Source of the DNA: Sterolibacterium sp.
GTDB taxonomy: Bacteria; Pseudomonadota; Gammaproteobacteria; Burkholderiales; Rhodocyclaceae
Assembly: GCA_018061005.1 (NCBI GenBank)
Contig: JAGOVA010000003.1
Location: forward strand, 1-64,000
Direction: 5' to 3'
DNA: 64,000 nucleotides
The translations under genes and the position numbers were made by a program. Shown here one piece after another: positions 1 through 7,807 of the stretch. Under the pieces are notes generated by a model. That model searched no databases. It was not told the DNA's origin and saw nothing but the letters and a program-made list of their open reading frames with translations. Each line of letters starts with the position of its first letter. Within the stretch, counting starts at the first letter, position 1.

Positions 1-309
1 TCGTCATGCTGGTTTATCCTCATGAAATATTGCAAAATCACATCCTTCGGGTTTGAAGGCGTGAAGATGCAGAATAGATCATGCGGTTCGGCGAGGCGAT
101 TCCTCCGCGTAGCGGCTTCGTTCAACCCCCGGATCCGCGTGATTGATGGAGCCAGTTTTTATGCGCGGGTGACGGGTCGGGAGGACGCGTTAGCGCAGTT
201 GTTTGACGCGTTACCCCGGGTGCTTGCGGATTGCTATCCCGATAGCCGTCATCAACTGGCGAGCCTGGGCAAAGCCGGTGATTACTTCAGGAAGGCGTAT
301 GGGGCGTGA
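1..309 (+). CDS. C-terminal part of a possible type II restriction endonuclease (5' end outside window)
   Basis: The reading frame is open from the first base to a TGA at 307-309, so this is the end of a longer gene. The visible C-terminus (IDGASFYARVTG, then ALAQLFDALPRVLAD) reminds me of the tails of Eco47II/PmeII-like type II restriction enzymes. That is recollection of family style, not a search result. The gene runs tail to tail into the cytosine-5 methyltransferase and overlaps it by 23 bases (287-309), a normal arrangement for a restriction-modification pair. An internal ATG at 22 is probably not a start. No catalytic PD-(D/E)xK motif can be judged because the N-terminal part is missing. 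Alternatively it is an unrelated gene end. Confidence 0.45.
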   Translation, partial: SSCWFILMKYCKITSFGFEGVKMQNRSCGSARRFLRVAASFNPRIRVIDGASFYARVTGREDALAQLFDALPRVLADCYPDSRHQLASLGKAGDYFRKAYGA

Positions 310-1516
310 CGTGTTCCAGGTCGGGCGTGTATTCCCCTGTCAGCATGGCAATCACGGCTTTACCAATGTGGTAACCCAGATTGACAGGCACTGCGTTGCC
401 GATCTGTTTGTATTGAGCCGCCGTGCTGCCCATAAACGTCCAGTCGTCAGGAAATGACTGGATGCGAGCGTATTCACGCACGGTCAATGGGCGGGTCTCA
501 TCGGGGTGGCAACGTTCGGTTTGTTTTTGTGCCGGGTTGCAGGTGAGGGTCAGCGAGGGCTCATCCCAGGCCAGTCGTCGCGCCATGCCTGTCTTTCCGC
601 CCCCCAGGTGAAAGCTGGCACCCATATAACTCTGTTGCACCGGTAAGGGCAGGTCACGCCAATAGCCCCCTTCAGGCACCTGCATCATGATGTTCAGTTT
701 TTTTTCGGTGTATTGCTGGCCCGCAGACAACGGCACGTCCTGCAATGCTTCGCGCACGCTGACGGTGTAATTTTTTTCCACGGGAAAGGCGATGGAGTGG
801 CCGAGGTCTTTGCGAACACCCAAAATGACCAGGCGCTCACGTTTTTGTGCGACATCCAGGTATTGTGCGCGTAACACCCGGTACGCCACAAAATAGCCCA
901 GTTCGTCGAGTACGCGCAGCATGGTTTCCAGCGTGCGTCCGCTGTCGTGCCGCAGCAACCCTTTGACATTTTCACCCACAATGACTTTCGGCTGTATTTC
1001 CTGAACGGCACGCGCAAATTCGTAGAACAACGTGCCGCGAGTATCTTCAAACCCCAGACGTTTCCCCGCATAACTGAAGGCCTGGCAGGGAAAGCCGCCC
1101 GCTACGACAGCGGCCTCAACATTAACAAAGCTGACGTGGTGAATATCGCCCTCGATGGTTTTCCATTCAGGGCGGTTGTGGCGCAGGGTGGCGCAGGCGT
1201 GTTTGTCCAGTTCCACCAACATTTCACAACCCAGACCGGCATTTTCCATGCCCAATGCCAGCCCGCCCGCGCCCGAAAACAGTTCAACGACTTTGTAAGG
1301 GGATGGCTGGGTGGCTTTCAGCGTGGCAAATGGGCGTTCAACCTGTTTGGTCTCCCCCGTTTTTTCGAGTACCCGACGGACTTCGTCGGCATGGAAAATC
1401 CGGTTTCCTTTTTCGCAGCGTCGTGCCTTGATCAGCCCCTTTTTTTCCCAGCGACGGATGGTGTCGATGGATACATTCAGTGCCGCGCTGACCTCTGAAA
1501 TCGGGTGCCATTCCAT
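287..1516 (-). CDS. DNA (cytosine-5) methyltransferase with N-terminal MerR-like HTH
   Basis: The 409-residue protein should methylate cytosine C5 in a specific DNA site, probably protecting it from a partner endonuclease. Residues 1-55 form a MerR-like DNA-binding unit (ISEVSAALNVSIDTIRRWE). The C5-methyltransferase motifs follow: I, FSGAGG at 80-85; IV, GFPCQ at 141-145 with catalytic Cys144; VI, ENV at 182-184; VIII, QKRER at 224-228; and X near the end (QIGNAVPVNLG). All key motifs are present, so it looks active. The fused HTH suggests it also binds its own promoter. The gene overlaps the convergent partial gene at 1-309 and lies directly downstream of thiL. The specificity cannot be read from the sequence. 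Confidence 0.93.
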   Translation of the reverse strand: MEWHPISEVSAALNVSIDTIRRWEKKGLIKARRCEKGNRIFHADEVRRVLEKTGETKQVERPFATLKATQPSPYKVVELFSGAGGLALGMENAGLGCEMLVELDKHACATLRHNRPEWKTIEGDIHHVSFVNVEAAVVAGGFPCQAFSYAGKRLGFEDTRGTLFYEFARAVQEIQPKVIVGENVKGLLRHDSGRTLETMLRVLDELGYFVAYRVLRAQYLDVAQKRERLVILGVRKDLGHSIAFPVEKNYTVSVREALQDVPLSAGQQYTEKKLNIMMQVPEGGYWRDLPLPVQQSYMGASFHLGGGKTGMARRLAWDEPSLTLTCNPAQKQTERCHPDETRPLTVREYARIQSFPDDWTFMGSTAAQYKQIGNAVPVNLGYHIGKAVIAMLTGEYTPDLEHVTPHTPS

Positions 1517-1521
1517 GTTAA

Positions 1522-1554
1522 TAACCTTTGCCTATGCACGGGTTACTTATTGTA
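1522..1554 (-). promoter_or_regulatory. Candidate promoter and operator dyad of the methyltransferase gene
   Basis: Just upstream of the methyltransferase start (1516) there is an inverted repeat, TAACC (1522-1526) and GGTTA (1541-1545), separated by 14 bases. On the minus strand a -10-like TACAAT (complement of 1549-1554) sits directly before it. The dyad therefore lies between the putative transcription start and the gene, where a bound HTH domain would repress. This is inferred from position and symmetry only. Confidence 0.3.
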
Positions 1555-1598
1555 TCCGATCCCGGTTGGAACGAACAGCGAGAGGGGGGCGAAGAGTT

Positions 1599-2600
1599 TC
1601 AGGCAAAGTGATCGTAGCCGCGACGGGCGGGGGTGATGTTTTTTCCATCGGCATCGAGGAGTTGCAACTGCTGAGCGGGTATGGTTTCAGTGTGTGTGAT
1701 CTGGCCGATGCAGGTGAGCGGCAGGTTGAGTTGCGCGCTGAGGGCGCGTATGGCCGCGTGTTGTGCGGGGGCTGCGGTGAATAGCAGTTCGTAGTCGTCA
1801 CCACCGGCCAGCAGGCAGTTTTGCGCCAGTGCGGCATCGACCCCGGTGTTGAGGGCTGTGTGTGGTAGATGAGACAGCAGGGGCAGATGCAGTGTGGCCG
1901 CCTTGGCGGATTGTTCGAGGATGTGCCCCAGATCGGCCAGCAGGCCGTCGGAGATGTCGATGGCGGCGGTGGCAAGGTGGTGTTGCTGCAGTGCGCGTCC
2001 GAGTGCCACACGTGGTTGCGGGCGGTGCAGGGCGTGCAGGCAGGCGGGTTGTTGGGCGGGCGGCAGGGTGCAGCGGCCTTGCAGATGCGCCAGCCCTAGC
2101 GCGGCCAGCCCGGGGCTGCCGCTGACCCAGATTTCATCGCCTTCTTGCGCGCCGGAGCGCAGCAGGGCGCGCTGGCTTTCTACTTCGCCGAAAATGGTGA
2201 CGCAGAAATTGAGGGCGCCGTGGGTGGTGCAAGTGGTGTCGCCGCCGATCACGTCGATGTCGAACGCATCGGCGCAGGCAAAAAAGCCGTCGGCAAAAGC
2301 GGCGATCCAGGGCTCATTAGCGGCGTAGTCTGCCGGCAAGGCGGCGGCCAGCAGTGCCCAGCGCGGGTGGGCACCCATGGCGGCGAGGTCGGAGACATTC
2401 ACGGCCAGGGTTTTCCAGCCAAGTGCGGCGGGGTCGGTGTCGGGCAGGAAATGCGTGCCGCAGACCAGCATGTCGGTGGAGATGGCCAGTTCATGGCCTG
2501 CAGCGGGGCGCACGATGGCTGCGTCGTCGCCCACCCCCAGCACGCTGTGGCGGGTGGGGCGGGTGAAGTGACGGGCGATCAGGGCGAATTCAGAGGGCAT
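1599..2600 (-). CDS. thiL: Thiamine-monophosphate kinase
   Basis: ThiL phosphorylates thiamine monophosphate to thiamine pyrophosphate with ATP in the cytoplasm. The 333 residues show the AIR-synthase/ThiL pattern: GVGDDAAIV at 22-30, STDMLVCGTHF just after, a Mg-binding GGDTTC in the middle, DISDGLLADLGHI and the C-terminal GGDDYELLFTA. Length is normal for the family. It is the last gene of the minus-strand ribBX-ribH-nusB-thiL run, 22 bases after nusB. In many proteobacteria pgpA follows thiL; here the restriction-modification genes do. Confidence 0.95.
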   Translation of the reverse strand: MPSEFALIARHFTRPTRHSVLGVGDDAAIVRPAAGHELAISTDMLVCGTHFLPDTDPAALGWKTLAVNVSDLAAMGAHPRWALLAAALPADYAANEPWIAAFADGFFACADAFDIDVIGGDTTCTTHGALNFCVTIFGEVESQRALLRSGAQEGDEIWVSGSPGLAALGLAHLQGRCTLPPAQQPACLHALHRPQPRVALGRALQQHHLATAAIDISDGLLADLGHILEQSAKAATLHLPLLSHLPHTALNTGVDAALAQNCLLAGGDDYELLFTAAPAQHAAIRALSAQLNLPLTCIGQITHTETIPAQQLQLLDADGKNITPARRGYDHFA

Positions 2601-2622
2601 GGTGACCCGTTCGCTTCAGGTT

Positions 2623-3054
2623 TTAGCCGCGCCGGGCTTCGTGCGGGCGCAGGTCGGGGGCGAGTTTGTCGAGCACGCCGTTGATGAATTTGTGGCCGTC
2701 CGTGCCGCCATAATCCTTGGCCAGATCTATCGCTTCGTTGAGAATTACGCGATAGGGCACTTCCGGGAAATGATTGAATTCGCAGGCGGCCATCAGCAGA
2801 ATGGCGCGTTCGATGGGCGAGACTTCGTTCCAGGGGCGCGACAGGTGCGGCTCGATGGCGGCTTGCAGCGTGGCCGCGTGGTCGAGCGTTTGCGTGAGCA
2901 GCCCGCGATAGAGGGGCAGGTCGGCCTTGTCGAAATGGGTGATGTCGACGGCGTGGCCTTCGATGGCGGCTTGATCCTGGCCGCCGACCATCCATTGATA
3001 CAGCCCCTGCAGGACGAATTCACGCGCCCGGCGACGTGGTGTTTTGGCGGCCAT
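2623..3054 (-). CDS. nusB: Transcription antitermination factor NusB
   Basis: NusB pairs with NusE (ribosomal protein S10) on boxA RNA and supports antitermination of rRNA operons. The 143-residue all-helical protein starts with a basic stretch (PRRRAREFVLQGLYQW) and contains the typical SPIERAILLMAACEF and VILNEAIDLAKDYGG segments. The last, with GTDGHKFINGVLDKLA, is the family signature. Its ATG overlaps the ribH stop (TGATG), so the two are probably translationally coupled. Co-location with riboflavin and thiamine genes is the classic arrangement. Confidence 0.96.
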   Translation of the reverse strand: MAAKTPRRRAREFVLQGLYQWMVGGQDQAAIEGHAVDITHFDKADLPLYRGLLTQTLDHAATLQAAIEPHLSRPWNEVSPIERAILLMAACEFNHFPEVPYRVILNEAIDLAKDYGGTDGHKFINGVLDKLAPDLRPHEARRG

Positions 3055-3521
3055 CAGCGGACTGCTTTCAGTAGATTGATCATTTCAATGGCGGCCTGGG
3101 CGGCTTCTGCGCCCTTGATGTGCATGCGCGCCAGTGCCTGGTCGTCGTCTTCGGTGGTCAGCACGGCGTTGGCGATGGGGATGCCGGTTTTCAGCTGGAC
3201 ATCGAGCACGCCGCGTGCGGATTCGTTGGAAACGATTTCGAAGTGATAGGTTTCGCCACGGATCACGCAGCCGATGGCGATTAACGCATCGAACCGGCCA
3301 CTTTGCGCCATGACCTGCAACACCAGTGGAATCTCCAGTGCGCCAGGGACGCTGGTGCGGGTGATGGCCTCGGTGCCCACCCCCAGCCGTTGCAGTTCGG
3401 TGATGCAGGCCGAAATCAGGCCGTCACCGATGTCGGGGTTGAAACGGCTTTCGACGATGCCGATGCGTAAGCCCGCCCCGGCGAGGTTGGCTTCGATTTC
3501 CTTGATTTGTGCGGAGGACAT
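3054..3521 (-). CDS. ribH: 6,7-dimethyl-8-ribityllumazine synthase
   Basis: RibH condenses 5-amino-6-ribitylamino-uracil with 3,4-dihydroxy-2-butanone 4-phosphate, the penultimate step of riboflavin synthesis. The 155 residues carry the family motifs: [16 protein letters not shown] near the N-terminus, the substrate loop [28 protein letters not shown] and the nucleotide-binding [12 protein letters not shown]. It is 15 bases downstream of ribBX, which supplies the butanone substrate, and overlaps nusB by one base. Its partner riboflavin synthase, ribE, lies about 7 kb away on the same strand. Confidence 0.96.
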   Translation of the reverse strand: MSSAQIKEIEANLAGAGLRIGIVESRFNPDIGDGLISACITELQRLGVGTEAITRTSVPGALEIPLVLQVMAQSGRFDALIAIGCVIRGETYHFEIVSNESARGVLDVQLKTGIPIANAVLTTEDDDQALARMHIKGAEAAQAAIEMINLLKAVR

Positions 3522-3536
3522 GATGAGATTTCCGGT

Positions 3537-4655
3537 TCAGGTTTTGCTGCCGTCCGGTGCCAGATAGCCGCAGACTTCGAGGCCGAAGCCGGTCATGCTG
3601 GGCATCTTGCGCGGGCTGGACATCAGGCGCATCTTGCCGACCCCCAGGCTGCGGAGGATCTGTGCGCCGATGCCGTAGGTGCGGGGATCCCACTTTACGG
3701 CGGGGCGGCTGGGGGTGTCGGTGGCATCGGCGTGCAGGGCGGCGAGCAGGCTCTGGCCACTTTCCGGATTCTGGCGTTGCAGCAGGATGATCACGCCCGA
3801 GTCGGCGGTTGCGATGGTCTGCATGGCCTGATCCACATTGAATGAGCTGCGGGTACGTTTGCAGTCGAGAAAATCCAGTAGCGATGCCGACTCCTGCACG
3901 CGCACCAGGGTTTCCTGATCGCGCTGGATGTCGCCCCGGGTGAGTGCCAGATGCACTTCGCCCGAGGTTTTGTCTTCAAACGCTGTCAGCCGGAATACCC
4001 CGTGGTGACTGAGGATTTCTTTTTCAGCCACGCATTCGATCAGGGTTTCCGTTTCGCTGCGGTAGTGGATGAGGTCGGCAATGGTGCCGATCTTGAGGCC
4101 GTGTTCTTTTGCGTATTCGATCAGGTCGGGCAGCCGCGCCATGCTGCCGTCTTCCTTGAGGATTTCGCAGATCACCGCAGACGGTTCGCAACCGGCAATG
4201 GCGGAAAGATCGCAGCCCGCTTCGGTGTGGCCAGCACGCACCAGCACGCCGCCGGGCTTGGCCATGATCGGGAAAATGTGACCGGGCTGGACGATGTCGG
4301 TGGCTTTGGCGTTTTTGGCAACGGCGGCCTGTACGGTGCGTGCGCGGTCGTGTGCTGAAATGCCGGTGGTCACGCCTTCGGCCGCTTCGATGGAAACGGT
4401 GAAGGCGGTCGAAAACTGGCTGCGGTTGTCGCGCGCCATTTGGGGCAGGCCGAGCTGGCGGCAGCGTTCTTCAGTGAGCGTCAGGCACACCAGACCACGG
4501 CCATGCCGTGCCATGAAGTTGATGATTTCGGGCGTGACGTGTTCGGCGGCAATCACCAGATCGCCTTCGTTTTCACGGTCTTCCTCGTCGACGAGGATGA
4601 CCATCTTGCCGGCACGGATGTCGGCGATAATGTCCTGGATCGGGCTGACGCTCAT
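3537..4655 (-). CDS. ribB: 3,4-dihydroxy-2-butanone 4-phosphate synthase fused to a degenerate GTP cyclohydrolase II-like domain (RibBX type)
   Basis: Translation from ATG 4655 gives 372 residues; the AGGA upstream supports this start over an upstream in-frame one at 4733. The N-terminal half (about 1-205) is a complete DHBP synthase with [12 protein letters not shown] and the [14 protein letters not shown] segment, converting ribulose 5-phosphate to the four-carbon riboflavin precursor. The C-terminal half resembles GTP cyclohydrolase II in fold regions ([38 protein letters not shown]). It lacks the zinc-binding CxxGD...RCDCGxQ block that RibA needs, so cyclohydrolase activity is unlikely. 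A separate ribA is expected elsewhere. Such RibBX proteins are known in proteobacteria. Confidence 0.9.
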   Translation of the reverse strand: MSVSPIQDIIADIRAGKMVILVDEEDRENEGDLVIAAEHVTPEIINFMARHGRGLVCLTLTEERCRQLGLPQMARDNRSQFSTAFTVSIEAAEGVTTGISAHDRARTVQAAVAKNAKATDIVQPGHIFPIMAKPGGVLVRAGHTEAGCDLSAIAGCEPSAVICEILKEDGSMARLPDLIEYAKEHGLKIGTIADLIHYRSETETLIECVAEKEILSHHGVFRLTAFEDKTSGEVHLALTRGDIQRDQETLVRVQESASLLDFLDCKRTRSSFNVDQAMQTIATADSGVIILLQRQNPESGQSLLAALHADATDTPSRPAVKWDPRTYGIGAQILRSLGVGKMRLMSSPRKMPSMTGFGLEVCGYLAPDGSKT

Positions 4656-4737
4656 GATGTCCTGCTGACCGAAGGTGAGGGAAAAGGACACACATTCTAA
4701 TCGTTTCAGGAACCCGCTGACGGTTGCGCTCAAACTT

Positions 4738-5502
4738 ATGAATCATGAGGAAATCTATCCGGTCGTGCTGCTGGCCATTCTGTTGCTGGGGGGTTTCACC
4801 CTGTATGGCACGGTCAACAACCTGAGCCCTTATGGGCGGCTGAAAGCCGCCGATGCGAAGGCCTGGAGCCTGCCTTCATCATGGGCCTGGCTGCTGTTTG
4901 AAAGTCCGCAACTGTTTGCTTTCGCGCTTACTTTCTGGTGGACGGCGGCGCATCCTTCGCCCACCGCCGTGTGGCTGTTCGCACTCTGGCAAACACATTA
5001 CCTGTATCGGGGGCTCATTTATCCGCTGCGACGTAATGACCAGGGCAAACGGTTTCCGCTGCTCAATGTGTTGTTTGGCTTTTTGTTTAATCTGATGAAC
5101 GGTTACGCCAATGGTTATGCAGTGGCACATGCCGGGCATCTGGCCACACTGGCGTGGCTGACAACCCCCTGGTTCATTGGCGGGTTGATGATGGCGGCGA
5201 CAGGCTGGTGGATCAATTTTCAGGCCGATAACCGGCTCATTGACTTGCGTCGCGACGGTTCGACGGGTTACAAGATTCCTTATGGGGGCTGCTTTCGTTA
5301 TGTTTCTGCCGCCAATTATTTTGGCGAAATCCTGCTCTGGAGCGGTTGGGCATTGATGACGCTGACCTGGGCGAGCGGCGTGTTCGTGTTATTTACACTG
5401 GCCAATCTGGTGCCTCGCGCGCTCATCAGTCATCGCTGGTATCGCACGCAGTTTCCTGATTATCCGGCGCAGCGGCGGGCGATCATTCCCTTTCTGCTCT
5501 GA
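4738..5502 (+). CDS. Steroid 5-alpha-reductase-like integral membrane protein
   Basis: The predicted 254-residue protein starts at ATG 4738; a longer in-frame start at 4675 would overlap the ribBX promoter region. It has about six hydrophobic segments. The C-terminal third carries the pattern of 3-oxo-5-alpha-steroid 4-dehydrogenase family members: GYKIPYGGCFRYVSAANYFGEILLWSGWAL, a conserved NYFGE, and SHRWYRTQFPDYPAQRRAIIPFLL at the end. The family reduces a double bond next to a carbonyl using NADPH. In bacteria the substrate is mostly unknown; sterols, polyprenoids or fatty-acid derivatives are possible. It is divergent from ribBX and 77 bases before a FadL-type channel. Confidence 0.8.
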   Translation: MNHEEIYPVVLLAILLLGGFTLYGTVNNLSPYGRLKAADAKAWSLPSSWAWLLFESPQLFAFALTFWWTAAHPSPTAVWLFALWQTHYLYRGLIYPLRRNDQGKRFPLLNVLFGFLFNLMNGYANGYAVAHAGHLATLAWLTTPWFIGGLMMAATGWWINFQADNRLIDLRRDGSTGYKIPYGGCFRYVSAANYFGEILLWSGWALMTLTWASGVFVLFTLANLVPRALISHRWYRTQFPDYPAQRRAIIPFLL

Positions 5503-5540
5503 GCGCCTCTGAGTGGTTCTGAGCAGTTATGCGGGGCTGG

Positions 5541-5546
5541 TAGAAT
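5541..5546 (+). promoter_or_regulatory. Candidate -10 element for fadL-like gene
   Basis: TAGAAT lies 33 bases before the ATG of the FadL-like gene. A -35 element at the right distance is poor (TTCTGA at 5517-5522, 18-bp spacer), so this is a weak call. Confidence 0.3.
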
Positions 5547-5579
5547 CCTCCCTTTTTCACACATCTTTCCGGATTCATC

Positions 5580-6851
5580 ATGTCGATCAAGAAAACTTCG
5601 GTTCTAAATTGCAGTGTCGCGCTGGCCATGCTGGCGATTTCCTCCACCACCTGGGCGACCAATGGCTATTTTCAGCATGGCTATGGCGTTAAATCGCAGG
5701 GCATGGCGGGGGTGGGCATCGCGCTGCCGCAGGATGGTCTGGCGGCAGCGACCAATCCGGCCGGGCAGGCGTTCGTTGGGGATCGCGCAGATCTCGGCCT
5801 GACCTGGTTTGTGCCCAAGCGCGGCGCCGAGGTGGTGGGTAATCCGATGATCAGTGGCTCTTACGACGGCAACGAAACTCGCAATTTCTTCATTCCCGAA
5901 TTTGGCTATGTCAAACAGGTGACGCCGGCGCTGGCAGCGGGAGTGGCCGTGTATGGCAATGGCGGCATGAATACGGATTATTCGCGTAATCCTTTTGCCG
6001 GTTTCGGCTCGACGGGCACGGCTTACATGAACATGGAACAACTGTTCATCGCGCCGGCATTGGCCTGGAAGGTGACCCCGCAGCAATCACTGGGCGTGGC
6101 CTTGAATCTGGCGTATCAGCGTTTCTCGATCAAGGGTCTGGGCGCGTTTGCCAACCCCATGTTTTCGTCTGACACCGCCCATGTGACCGATCGCGGAACA
6201 GACACCAGCACCGGTGCGGGCGTGCGTCTGGGCTGGACGGGGCAAGTGCTGCCGAGCCTCACGCTGGGCGCGACCTGGGCATCGAAAACCCGCATGGGCA
6301 AGCTGGACAAGTATCGCGGCCTGTTTGCCGAGCAGGGTAGCTTCGATGTGCCGGCCAACTATGGCGTGGGCGTGGCCTGGAAACCGTTGGGCGCGCAGGA
6401 TGCACTCACGCTGGCGCTGGATGTGCAACGCATAGAATATAGCGGCGTGAAATCCGTTGGTAATTCACTGGCCAACCTGTTCGCGGGCAATCCGCTCGGC
6501 TCGAACAACGGCGGCGGTTTCGGCTGGCGTGATGTGACGGCGACCAAGCTGGGCGTGAGTTACGAGGCGAGCCGTGATTTGACGCTGCGTGCCGGTTACA
6601 GCCACAACACCCAGCCGATTCCGGCCGACCAGACGATGTTCAACATCATCGCGCCGGGGGTCATCAAGGAGCACCTTTCGCTGGGCGGAAGCTGGAAGAT
6701 TGGCACTGGCGAACTGAGTGCCGCTTACACCCATGCCTTCAAGAACACGGTGAACGGTTCTGGCTCGATCCCCGCCATGATGGGCGGGGGTGAAGCCAAT
6801 CTACACCTGAAGGAAGACATCTTCGGCGTGGCCTGGGGCTGGAAGCTGTAA
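5580..6851 (+). CDS. FadL/OmpP1/TodX-family outer membrane transporter
   Basis: The 423-residue protein starts with a cleavable signal peptide (about 1-26, cleavage after TTWA). The mature N-terminus follows with the FadL-family opening NGYFQHGYGVKSQGMAGVG, in which NGY inserts into the barrel, and then LPQDGLAAATNPAG. The rest alternates amphipathic strands and ends in VAWGWKL, a typical outer-membrane C-terminus. The family moves long-chain fatty acids or other hydrophobic compounds across the outer membrane by lateral diffusion. The neighbouring 5-alpha-reductase-like gene fits a lipid or steroid-like substrate, which is inference. Confidence 0.88.
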   Translation: MSIKKTSVLNCSVALAMLAISSTTWATNGYFQHGYGVKSQGMAGVGIALPQDGLAAATNPAGQAFVGDRADLGLTWFVPKRGAEVVGNPMISGSYDGNETRNFFIPEFGYVKQVTPALAAGVAVYGNGGMNTDYSRNPFAGFGSTGTAYMNMEQLFIAPALAWKVTPQQSLGVALNLAYQRFSIKGLGAFANPMFSSDTAHVTDRGTDTSTGAGVRLGWTGQVLPSLTLGATWASKTRMGKLDKYRGLFAEQGSFDVPANYGVGVAWKPLGAQDALTLALDVQRIEYSGVKSVGNSLANLFAGNPLGSNNGGGFGWRDVTATKLGVSYEASRDLTLRAGYSHNTQPIPADQTMFNIIAPGVIKEHLSLGGSWKIGTGELSAAYTHAFKNTVNGSGSIPAMMGGGEANLHLKEDIFGVAWGWKL

Positions 6852-6859
6852 TCGGTTCG

Positions 6860-7303
6860 TCATACGTCTGCTGCACGGTCTGACCACAGGCCGTGCAGCA
6901 AGGCGCCGATCAGGATGCAGATCAACGCCACCAGCAGGTCGTAGCGGCCGATCACGATGCCCGCGCCCAGTCCGGCCAGTGCCGGGCCTGGGCAGACGCC
7001 ACACAAGCCCCATCCCAGACCAAACAGCACGCCGCCCAGCGCACTCTGGCGATCGAGCGTGAACGGGCGTTTTTCAAATTCGTTGCCCAGCAGGGCGCGT
7101 GCGCGCAGGCGCGGCAGCAGCTGAAACACCAGCAGATTCACGCCGACCGCACTGCCCAGCACCAGCAGCAGGCCGAGATCCTGCAGGGTGAGAAATGCCA
7201 GGATGGATTCCGGGCGGATCATCGTCGCCCAGGCAAGCCCGAAACCAAACAGCAGACCACTGGCGAGGGTGAAGAACAGGTCGAGTAACGGTTTCATGTT
7301 CAT
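6860..7303 (-). CDS. YeeE/YedE-type (DUF6691) membrane protein, second subunit of a sulfur-compound transporter
   Basis: The 147-residue protein has four or more hydrophobic segments and the pattern GLGWGLCGVCPGPALAGLGAG, the half-channel motif with conserved cysteine and proline in YeeE/YedE proteins. In E. coli YeeE takes up thiosulfate as one long chain. Here, as in many proteobacteria, two short proteins form the pair. It starts 3 bases after the upstream subunit's stop, so they are one transcription unit. The last codons contain a perfect 10-bp inverted repeat (6869-6878 with 6891-6900) with no U-run after it. Confidence 0.85.
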   Translation of the reverse strand: MNMKPLLDLFFTLASGLLFGFGLAWATMIRPESILAFLTLQDLGLLLVLGSAVGVNLLVFQLLPRLRARALLGNEFEKRPFTLDRQSALGGVLFGLGWGLCGVCPGPALAGLGAGIVIGRYDLLVALICILIGALLHGLWSDRAADV

Positions 7304-7306
7304 GGT

Positions 7307-7768
7307 TCAGACCCCCAGACGTGCCATCAGCAGGGCGGTTGCAATCGCTGTGCTGAGAAAGGTGCAGACCATCAGGATCGAGCCGCCCGACAGTGAAGCC
7401 ATGCCGCAGATACCGTGGCCGGAGGTGCAGCCGCCGCCCAGGCGCGCGCCAAAGCCGATCAGTAACCCACCGACGGCAAATTTCCAGAGTGGAATCTGCG
7501 TGGCTTCCATCGGCAGGCCGATGGCGGCATACAGCAGCCCGCCCAGCAACATGCCGATGGCGTAGGTGTTGCGCCACTGGCGGCTGCCCAGCAGGCTGGC
7601 CTGGCGGAAGAAGGGGGTTTGCAGAAAGTAGGTCCAGACCGCGCTGAGGAAGGTGGACGCGCCGCCCTGGCGACCGGTGGTGGCGTAAAGCAGCGCCACG
7701 CCACTCCCCATGATGAGGCCGCCAATCAGATAGGGCGCAAAGCCGTGAGGAAACAAGGTGTCGATCAT
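7307..7768 (-). CDS. YeeE/YedE-family sulfur transport membrane protein, first subunit
   Basis: The 153-residue membrane protein contains RLGGGCTSGHGICGMASLSGGS, the signature of YeeE/YedE proteins, whose Cys residues are thought to pass thiosulfate or persulfide through the membrane. N-terminal PYLIGGLIMGSGVALLY is a typical first helix. It forms a pair with the gene at 6860-7303. Comparable pairs in other bacteria are often controlled by persulfide-responsive BigR/SqrR repressors; no such gene is beside it here. It follows apeB by 39 bases on the same strand. Confidence 0.87.
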   Translation of the reverse strand: MIDTLFPHGFAPYLIGGLIMGSGVALLYATTGRQGGASTFLSAVWTYFLQTPFFRQASLLGSRQWRNTYAIGMLLGGLLYAAIGLPMEATQIPLWKFAVGGLLIGFGARLGGGCTSGHGICGMASLSGGSILMVCTFLSTAIATALLMARLGV

Positions 7769-7807
7769 GATGTTCAGTGTAAAGGTCAGGGGGCGGTCGG
7801 TGGGAAA

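Noticed and set aside
6869-6900. Perfect 10-bp inverted repeat at the end of the YeeE-type gene as a terminator for fadL
   Set aside because: No U-run follows on either strand and it lies inside coding sequence.
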